This document shows, piece by piece, positions 57,533 to 64,000 of a stretch of DNA of 64,000 nucleotides; the first letter of the stretch is position 1, and every line of letters starts with the position of its first letter. The DNA lies in assembly GCA_947095585.1 (NCBI GenBank), contig OX352763.1, positions 67,655,024 to 67,719,023 on the forward strand, written 5' to 3'. The notes under the pieces were generated by a model. That model had not been told where the DNA came from and searched no databases. It saw nothing but the letters and a program-made list of their open reading frames with translations. The position numbers were made by a program, and so were the translations under genes. Origin of the DNA: Nephrocerus scutellatus. Taxonomy: Eukaryota > Arthropoda > Insecta > Diptera > Pipunculidae.

Positions 57533-57945
57533 AGTTAACAATTTTTCAAACCAAATTAACAAATATTCAAATCGAATTAACAATTTTTCAAAACAAATTA
57601 ACAAATATTCAAATCGAATTAACAATTTTTCAAAACAAATTAACAAAATTCCAAATCAAATTAACAAATTTTCAGAACAAAATAACACTTTTTCAAATGA
57701 AGTTAGCCAATTTTGAAAACAAATTAATTATTTTAATTTGATTTGAAAATTGTTGTTAATTTGTTTTGAAAATTGGCTAACTTCATTTGAAAAAGTGTTA
57801 TTTTGTTCGGAAAATTTGTTAATTTGATTTGGAAATTTGTTAATTTGATTTGAAAAATTGTTAATTCGATTTGAATATTTGTTAATTTGATTTGAACATT
57901 TGTCAATTTGGTTTGAAAAATGGTTAACTTGACTTGAAAAAGGCA
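57533..57945. repeat. Large AT-rich palindrome made of about 18-19-bp units
   Basis: The left half (about 57533-57725) is a tandem array of AATTAACAAATATTCAAAT and AATTAACAATTTTTCAAAA units. The right half (about 57740-57940) is the reverse complement array (TTTGAAAAATTGTTAATTTG). About 15 bp separate them, and arms of about 195 bp could fold back. Short reading frames on both strands (LTNFQ and INKFSNQ repeats) are by-products. It sits between the protease linker and RT, replacing or expanding linker sequence. Confidence 0.92.
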
Positions 57946-58464
57946 TATCAGAAGGCTAGACGACTAGCACTACCAGAAAAGGAAGCAGTGTGCAAGCAAG
58001 TGGAGGAATGGTTGGAGGAAGGCATTATCCAGCATAGTCGGTCAGACTTCACCAGCCCCATTGTCATGGTGAAGAAGAAGGATGGAAGAAATCGGTTGTG
58101 TGTTGATTACCGGAGATTAAACGCTAAGATTATCAAGGACCGGTATCCCTTGCCAGTAATGGAAGAGATACTAGAGAAGCTGTACAAACAATGGTGTTTA
58201 CCACGCTGGATCTTCGTAACGGGTTTTTTCACGTGGTTGTGGCAGAGAGTAGCAGAAAGAATACCGCATTGGTGACACCAGACGGGCAGTACGAATTCCT
58301 GAAGGTTCCTTTTGGGCTGTGTAACTCGCCCGCCGTATTTCAACGGCTCGTCAATACAGTTTTTCGTGACTTGATAAGGCAAGACTACTTACTGTTGTAT
58401 TTGAATGATGTAATTATCGCCGCGGAAAACGAGGAGGAGAACTTAGCAAAGCTTGATGTTGTGT
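57946..58464 (+). pseudogene. gypsy reverse transcriptase, first part
   Basis: Starts with ARRLALPEKEAVCKQVEEWL and EEGIIQHSRSDFTSPIVMVK. Motifs DGRNRLCVDYRRLNAKIIKD and RYPLPVMEEILEKL follow in the frame to 58275. A frameshift near 58190 then leads to the frame with FTTLDLRNGFFHVVV, the catalytic Asp of motif A. VPFGLCNSPAVFQRL is intact. The catalytic box reads YLNDVII, where active enzymes have Y-DD, so one Asp is Asn. The solo LTR interrupts after LDVV. Confidence 0.92.
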
Positions 58465-58827
58465 TGTAACGAAGTTGCCTATCAGCAACTACGCCACAAA
58501 CCATATGGTTAATAATTATATTCAAAAATATATATATATGTAATGCGTGCGCACAACTCATACGAAATTCATGGTGCAGGTAAAATAATCATATTAATAA
58601 GTATAGTCAAAAATATATATATATATATATATAATGTGCACAAAAACTGAATTTCATGGCGCCGGTCAAAATATATACATACGTGCATATACACGTATAA
58701 ATTTTCAAAATAATTTCTTGAGTAACCAGTTAGGAATATTAGTGTAGTAAGCATGCGGCAGAATAACTCATTCAACAGGCATGCTACTAGGCGTTGATAT
58801 TAAGATATATTCTCGGTTTACTCAAGT

Positions 58828-58900
58828 GAGTCAATAGCGCCAGAGGAGAGCTATGAGCTAGAAATCTCTAGTTGCCGAGTTCATACCCCGGCATTGACTC
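58828..58900 (+). other. tRNA-like stretch (73 nt) followed by a T run
   Basis: GAGTCAA at the start pairs perfectly with TTGACTC at the end, as in a 7-bp acceptor stem. GCCGAGTTCATACCCCGGC near the 3' side resembles a T-arm with a near B-box. GATTTTTTT follows within 5 nt, like a polymerase III terminator. The D and anticodon stems fold poorly, so this is at best a tRNA-derived pseudogene. Chance is possible. Confidence 0.3.
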
Positions 58901-59348
58901 GGATTTTTTTAAATTTTAATATCACATATAGTAAAATATTTATTCGGCCCTATGTCTTTATAATAAAAGAAAAGGCTTGTAGTTGTTATAAACAATGGAG
59001 AAAAGGGTATATTCGTATAAAATAGCATTAAGTAAACAATAAATAACCGGTCAATGTTTATTAGAAATTTCCTTTTTGGTTTGGAATATAAATATAATTC
59101 TCAACAAGCCTTTACTTATTATTAAAGACATAGAGACCGAAAACTCAGTAAAATCAGAGAAATATACTCCACAAAAACCAAACTCGGTGTATTTCTTTCA
59201 TGCGTTCTACACGACCAAAGGAAAGAAACTTCACACATTGAAAGCGGCTAGAGTCTCTCAGCGTTCTGCACGAACACATTTTTGAAGGGAACAGTAATCT
59301 ACTGGACCCTATACATATAACGCAGCTCGTGTAATATTTTATTAAGAG

Positions 59349-59885
59349 ATAAGTAGATTTTATCGACTTCTCTTACTAAAAGATTGCACCCTGGCTGGAA
59401 GTCGACAAGCAATACCCGAAGTGCGAAATAAGTAGATTTTATCGTTATAGGTATAGGGTCCAGTATCCAATACCCTAGGATACGCCAATCTCCTATGTAG
59501 GCGAATACCTCTATACGTAGGCTTAAACTTCACACACTGAAAGCGGTTAGAGTCTCTCAGTGTTCTGCACGAACACCTTTTTGAAGGGAACATTAATCTA
59601 CTGGACCCTATACCTATAACGCAGCTCGTGTAATATTTTATTAAGAGATAAGTAGATTTTATCGCCTTCTCTTACTAACAGATTGCACCCTGGCTTGAAG
59701 TCGATGAGCAATACCCGAAATGCGAAATAAGTAGATTTTATCGCCTTTTCGTCACTGATGGTATGTTCTGCCGAAACTCCTCGTGGGCTCGTAAGGGATA
59801 AGTGGATTTTATCGCTTTTCCTTACTGGCGCCATAGTCTACTGACCGGCATTGCACTTGATGGGAAGTAAGTAGATTTTATCGCC
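59349..59885 (+). repeat. Six copies of the motif ATAAGTAGATTTTATCG inside the solo LTR
   Basis: Starts at about 59349, 59428, 59648, 59727, 59798 and 59866; spacings within the groups are 69-79 bp. Four are followed by CCTTCTC-like or CTTTTCCTTACT-like sequence. The first two pairs belong to the 300-bp-offset duplication; the last two are more diverged around the motif, so the core is better conserved than its surroundings. Regular spacing suggests a regulatory array, which is inference. Confidence 0.8.
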
Positions 59886-60317
59886 TCTTCCTCATTAAAG
59901 CCCATTATGGTCAATCGCATATAGCGGGGAATAGGTGACTTCAGTCTGTGTTTCCCCACTATAGCCAGTTCTTTTTCAGTCGACTGAGAAGTCCGACTGT
60001 GGTATAGGGTATTGGATGCGCCAATCTCCTATATAGGCGAATACCTCTATACGTAGGTTTAGGTATATATCTGTATATGTATATATAAGTAGTTATTCTT
60101 AGTTTAAGCACTCGAAATTGTAACATAGTATTAAATCTCAAGAAGAGAAGAAAAAAAGAAAACGAATAATAAAATAATAAAACAAGAACAAAATACAAAT
60201 AAAACCGAATTATTATTTTATTTATAAGGAAAACAAAAACAATTTGTAACACGGTAGAAGAGGAGAAGAACCCTGGGTAGACCGGCGAGCGTCACCCGAG
60301 TACAAACGTTACAGTGT

Positions 60318-60985
60318 TGAGAGTAGCAGAGGAGAGCGGTTTGGTGATTAAATGGGAAAAGTGTGATTTCCTGAGCAGATCTACAAAATTCCTTGGGCAC
60401 GTGGTAGAAGACGGCAGTATAAAGCCTTCTATTGAGAAGATAAGCGCAGTAAGGAGCATGTCCTTAAACTGTTTAATCCAATGCCAGAAACGGAGCTTTA
60501 TACGGATGCTAGTATAGAAATACGAAGGTAATTTGCACCCTGTCTTTTATTTGAGTTTTAAAGCTACACCGGCTGAAAAGGATTACACCAGCTATGAGCA
60601 TGAAGTGTTAGCCATAGTGAAGTGCATCAAGAAGTTACGCGTATATTTGTTGGGAATGGAATTCAGGATCTACACGGACTGTAAGGCATTCCAGGCCAGG
60701 ATGAATAAAAAGGACTTATGTCCACGGGTGGCTAGGTGGGCGATCATGTTGCAAGAGTACTCTTGTGAGGTTTTGCACCGGTCGGGGTCATCGGGGTTCT
60801 GCGTCATGTCGATGCACTAAGCAGATACCCAGCAGTGCTGCGGATTGAGGATGGCATAATTGAGAGAGTTAAGAGGGTACAGCGTAAGGATGAATTTTGC
60901 CAATTAATCGTGGATACTCTCTCAGCAACTGGAACTTACAAAGATTTAGAGGTGGGAAAAATGGATCTCTTGAGTGTACTGAATC
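60318..60985 (+). pseudogene. gypsy RT thumb and RNase H
   Basis: After the solo LTR: LRVAEESGLVIKWEKCDFLS and FLGHVVEDGSIKPSIEKISA (RT thumb, 60318-60460). RNase H follows with TPAEKDYTSYEHEVLAIVKC, RVYLLGMEFRIYTDCKAF and VARWAIMLQEYSCEVLHRSG (60560-60790). Sequence between about 60460 and 60540 is frameshifted and shortened. A further segment to 60985 (RYPAVLRIEDGIIERVKR) is the linker to integrase. Confidence 0.88.
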
Positions 60986-61271
60986 TTTTGGTTCAGTACC
61001 GACGAAGAGCCATTCAAAAGATCCGTTCATTTCGTTCGTTTCGTTCATTTGGTTCTTTTGGTTGTTTTTACTGTCTGAGTGCTCTATTGCAGAAAAATTT
61101 TGATAAAGTACACTTAGAATATACGTATACAAACGAGATAAAACACAACGATGTCAGGCGATGAAAGAAACGGTACAACGCAGTATACTTTCCCGACTGA
61201 AAGAAAAAGAAAACCTTAAGTTCAAAAATTTGCGAAACAAACAGCTAACAGCAACACAATCATCCCTTATA
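60986..61271. other. Unassigned insert with TTCGTT-like low-complexity sequence
   Basis: From about 61018 the sequence is ATCCGTTCATTTCGTTCGTT and similar pyrimidine-rich repeats, then unassigned sequence up to the MITE. Integrase zinc-finger sequence expected here is absent. This may be part of a further insertion. Confidence 0.4.
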
Positions 61272-62002
61272 CCGGGTGATTATTTTAAGCTGAAACTTTA
61301 AAATATTTTGGAAAATAAGCACTCTACGAAAAAAAATATCCAAGATCGTAATTATCGCTCCGCGGGGAAAATAAATTAGTGCTAAAATTGGTACTCCCTT
61401 TTAGGTGGGGTGGGGCTACCATTTGAAATTTAAATTGGAACCCCTATTTTTTATTGCAAATTTGGATTCTACGGCTAAAAGTCTGAAGCATTTTTTTCGA
61501 TTCATGATAGATTTTGCGATTTATCCTACTGAGAACCTATGAATAATTCTGAAATACGTTTGCAATAAAAATACAAAGTTTTTCAGGATCAGGCGATTAA
61601 ATCTGCTTTTAAATTAATGAATGTTTTTCTTTTTTGTTTCAAAAATACCGATTCAGCTTGAAGATTATTTCGAAAACAACAATATCTGTGTTAGGCTATT
61701 AATACTACTTTAGAATGGAGTATTTAACTATACAGGAGAAAATTGAAATGGTTCTGGTTTATGAAGAAAATTTTTTTGACGACAAATTACAATTATTTAC
61801 AATGAAAATGGCATTTTTATTGCAAACATTATGCTGAATCGTATACATAGGTTCTTAGTAGGAGAATTAAAAATGGATGGGGGTACTATTTTTAACACTA
61901 ATATATTTCACCCGCGGAATGATTAAATTTTGATCTTGGAGATTTTTTTCGTAGAGTTTATTTCCCGAGATATTTGAATTTCAGTTTAAAAAAATCACCC
62001 GG
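61272..62002. mobile_element. 731-bp MITE with TA target duplication and long inverted ends
   Basis: The left end CCGGGTGATTATTTTAAGCT and the right end (reverse complement CCGGGTGATTTTTTTAAACT) match imperfectly over about 85 bp, including CTCTACGAAAAAAAATATCC. TA flanks both sides (61270-61271 and 62003-62004), as for mariner/Tc1-type elements. Further inside, CCTACTGAGAACCTATG and CATAGGTTCTTAGTAGG are also inverted, so the whole element is largely a foldback. No coding frame. Confidence 0.85.
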
Positions 62003-62083
62003 TATTTTAGAATATTTCATTAAAATTAATAAATGAATCAAAAACAAAATTTGATTCCGCATGGGTGAAAGTGAGGCGAGGAG

Positions 62084-62656
62084 ATGGTCAAGAAATTGCA
62101 ACAGCAGTGCGAAGTTTTCGGAAGTCCAGCGCGCATAATATCAGACAGAGGGGCAGCATTCACCGCTAATATTTTTAAGGAATTCTGCGAAAAGAGCAGC
62201 ATCTGTCACGTGTTAACGACAACAGGAGCTCCACGCGGAAATGGAAAAGTGGAGAGGATGAATCTCATCATAATAGAAGTTCTTACTAGGGTTTTAGTGG
62301 AGGACCATAAGAAGAGGTATAAAGACGTCGCCCATGTTCAATGCGTGATAAATTCGAAAGTATCACGGAGTACCAAGCGAAACCCTTTCCAGCTTATGTT
62401 TGGAATTATGATGAGACGAGAGGATGACAATCAGTTACGAGAGTTGTTGAAGGAGGCGATACTGGACGACTTCGAGAATAGCCGCGATACGATGAGAAAA
62501 ATAGCTAAGCAAGAGATACAAAAGGTGCAGGAGGAGAATAGGAAGACGTATAATCGTAAGAGGAAGGCACCAAGATGTTACCAGTTGCATGATCTGGTAG
62601 CTATCAAGAGGACGCAGTTTGGAGCTGGCCTTAAACTATACATCAATCAACCGTAA
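62084..62656 (+). pseudogene. gypsy integrase, C-terminal half
   Basis: An open 190-aa frame contains FGSPARIISDRGAAFTANIF (second catalytic Asp in SDRG), TTTGAPRGNGKVERMN (catalytic Glu) and the end of the core (VINSKVSRSTKRNPFQLMFG). A helical and basic region follows (NRKTYNRKRKAP) with YQLHDLVAIKRTQFG, the GPY/F-side domain. The zinc finger and first catalytic Asp are missing upstream. The ATG at 62084 is internal, not a true start. Confidence 0.9.
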
Positions 62657-62659
62657 TCG

Positions 62660-62981
62660 GCGTAGATAGTACTGGATTACTGCTTGCGGGACTTCTCAAG
62701 CTGTGGACGTGGTACCGGCTGCTGCAAGCACTGCATGTGTGGGACGTGCTGTGAACCCAACGAGGACGGTGACTGCAGCAGAGACTGGGAGTTAGTTTTC
62801 GTGGTTTAAGTCGTGCAGTTCGTCATAGCATGTAATTTTAATTAACTAATTGTTGTAAATTGTTTTAGATCGTATATTTTATCTGTATCTTGTTTTTTTT
62901 TATTATTATTAATAATGGTATTAATAAAATCACAAAACTATTTTTGTTCCTTTTAAATGAAAAATCGCATTTTTTCCTACA
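62660..62981 (+). repeat. 3' LTR of the gypsy element (5' side shortened)
   Basis: Shares CCGGCTGCTGCAAGCACTGC, GACTGGGAGTTAGTTTTCG, TTAAGTCGTGCAGTTCGTCA and AAAATCACAAAACTATTTTT with the 5' LTR and ends CCTACA at 62981. The first about 390 bp of the 5' LTR have no counterpart here. Visible substitutions and indels show that the insertion is not recent. Confidence 0.85.
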
Positions 62982-62993
62982 TATATATATAGA

Positions 62994-63955
62994 TAAAGCG
63001 GCCTATGATAGCATAGCCAGAGTAGACCTTTATAAAGCCATGAGAGAATTCGGTATCCCAAATAAACTGACACGACTATGTAGGTTGACCATGACCAATG
63101 TTATAAGCCAAGTAAAATTATCCCGATCACTTTTAAGCCCATTCAACATCTATAAATGGCTCCGACAAGGGGATGGACTGGCCTGCATCCTCTTCAACCT
63201 GGCGTTGGAGACTGTGATCCGAGACTCTTACGTAACGGCGAGAGGAACAATCCTCTATAAGTCCATTCAGATAATGGCTTACGCAGACGATATTGACATC
63301 GTTGGTAGAAACCGAAGAGCTGTACAGGAAGCTTTTATCCAGATAGAGGAGGCGGCACGAAATCTAGGGCTGCACATAAATATGAGCAAAACAAAGTACA
63401 TGGTGGCATGCGAGTTAAAGATCCAACATTTCTCAATTCAAATAGTGGTGCGCGAATTTGAAGTAGTGCAATCCTTTAACTATCTCGGGTCAACTGCAGC
63501 AGCTGATAACAGCATGGACCCAGAAATACGCGCACGGTTGCTTAAAGCCAACAAAGCCTACTATAGTCTGTCAAAACTCTTAAACCAGGAACTTAACCAT
63601 AACATCCAAGCTGCTGATATATAAAACAATGGTCATACCAGTGCTTACAAATTGATCCAAAACTTTGATGCTTAACAAAAAGCATTCTGACCTCTTAGCC
63701 GCGTTCGAGAGAAAAGTCTTACGGAGTATTGTTGGCCCCGTGTGTGAGGAAGGACGATTCCGGAGGCTCTATAATGATGAGATCTATGAGCGTTACCGCG
63801 ATGTCGACATCGTGAAGAAAATTAAGCTCGGTAGACTCCGGTGGGCAGGACACCTAGCTGGCATGAGTGAAGAGGATCCTGCTCGGAAAGCGAGGCCGGC
63901 CAAGCCCACGCTGGAAGGATGGCGCAGACCAGGATGCCCAGAGTTTAATATGATG
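62994..63955 (+). pseudogene. LINE (second family), plus-strand copy, part 2: RT palm and C-terminus
   Basis: RT resumes with KAAYDSIARVDLYKAMREFG (motif A), LRQGDGLACILFNLALETVI and the intact catalytic box MAYADDIDIVGR. It continues with NLGLHINMSKTKYM and SFNYLGSTAAADN in one long frame (to 63624). After a frameshift the C-terminal block continues: NKKHSDLLAAFERKVLRSIV and IKLGRLRWAGHLAGMSEEDP (about 63665-63890). The copy breaks off at about 63955, where element D begins. It is the continuation of 52890-53436 and is of the same family as the inverted copy at 51.8-52.9 kb. Confidence 0.9.
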
Positions 63956-63963
63956 ATGTATGT

Positions 63964-64000
63964 AACCCATAAAAATTTTATAAAAAAAAAATACCCAATT
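63964..64000 (+). mobile_element. Start of another element D copy, cut by the window end
   Basis: AACCCATAAAAATTTTATAA begins right after the LINE sequence and matches the left end of the other element D copies. Only 37 bp are visible. Confidence 0.5.

Larger units (their letters stand above)
58465..60313. mobile_element. Solo LTR-like insertion, 1,849 bp, with GTGT target duplication
   Basis: The ends are TGTAACG (58465) and CGTTACA (60313), perfect 7-bp inverted termini of the TG...CA type. GTGT flanks both sides (58461-58464 and 60314-60317). The RT frame continues in phase outside. There is no internal coding sequence, so a solo LTR of a long-LTR family is the simplest reading. Inside are AT microsatellites (about 58531-58542, 58611-58633), a duplicated 220-bp block (59223-59443 and 59523-59743), a tRNA-like stretch (58828-58900) and a TATA-rich segment at about 60061-60090. 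It could also be a non-autonomous LTR element too diverged to see its two LTRs. Confidence 0.8.
54786..62985 (+). mobile_element. Ty3/gypsy LTR retrotransposon with 4-bp target duplication (TATA)
   Basis: The element runs from TGTAGG at 54790 to CCTACA at 62981, flanked by TATA at 54786-54789 and 62982-62985. Order: 5' LTR, primer-binding region, leader with a 37-bp repeat, gag (55932-56700), CCHC knuckles and protease (56676-57254), RT (57946-58464), RT thumb and RNase H (60318-60985), integrase C-terminal half (62084-62656) and 3' LTR. It contains three later insertions or expansions: foldback palindrome (57533-57945), solo LTR (58465-60313) and MITE (61272-62002). The first part of integrase is missing. 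Confidence 0.87.
53437..62993 (-). mobile_element. Helitron with defined ends, split by a Ty3/gypsy element
   Basis: On the minus strand the element begins TC at 62993-62992 and runs into a TA-rich stretch. It ends with GCCGGGTAATCAGCTAG at 53437, that is, with the CTRR terminus (CTAG) preceded by a GC-rich sequence that is standard for Helitron 3' ends. It lies between host A (53436) and T (62994), as expected for A^T insertion. The LINE frame on both sides joins in phase across RT motif A. About 1.36 kb is Helitron sequence; the rest is the gypsy insertion at 54790-62985. Confidence 0.83.

Noticed and set aside
57529..57946. Repetitive proteins with LTNFQ or INKFSNQ repeats on both strands
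   Set aside because: Produced by the AT-rich palindromic repeat interrupting gypsy pol; no start context or independent support.

Overview
This window is a dense nest of transposable elements and tandem repeats from an animal nuclear genome, most likely a fly (Diptera). The evidence is the mixture of families: gypsy-like errantivirus fragments, three BEL/Pao elements, a Ty3/gypsy element, an intact mariner, two LINE families, a Helitron, MITE-like elements and AT-rich spacers. The species cannot be named from the sequence. I found no host gene, rRNA or CRISPR array. The mariner transposase is the only long intact reading frame; every retroelement frame is broken.

Layout. (1) 1-12.9 kb, minus strand: an errantivirus-like gag/pol relic whose gag is split by an 11.7-kb satellite of 118-bp units (about 99 copies, with higher-order structure). 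(2) 13.5-20 kb, minus strand: BEL/Pao copy A, carrying an intact mariner in its gag and a short dispersed element (here called D) in its pol. (3) 20-28.9 kb: an env-like fragment, an RTE-like LINE relic, gag of BEL copy B, a foldback repeat and several minor tandem repeats. (4) 29-29.95 kb: stray satellite monomers split by a 308-bp MITE. (5) 30-51.3 kb, plus strand: BEL copy C. Element D is inserted in its pol, and a 3.0-kb block (BEL protease, RT and RNase H plus the first part of element D) is repeated six times in tandem. A 440-bp LINE piece with 7-bp target duplications lies in the integrase part. (6) 51.8-64 kb: a LINE on the plus strand split by a Helitron, which is split by a Ty3/gypsy element, which in turn holds a solo LTR, a MITE and a foldback palindrome. 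A second, inverted LINE copy abuts the left edge.

The elements do not form a cooperating pathway. The order of events can be read from exact junctions: target duplications TA, TTA, GTGT, TATA and ATGTTCA, and a Helitron A^T site. The most unusual objects are the six-copy composite BEL/element-D array, the satellite inside gag, and the multi-level nest at the right end.
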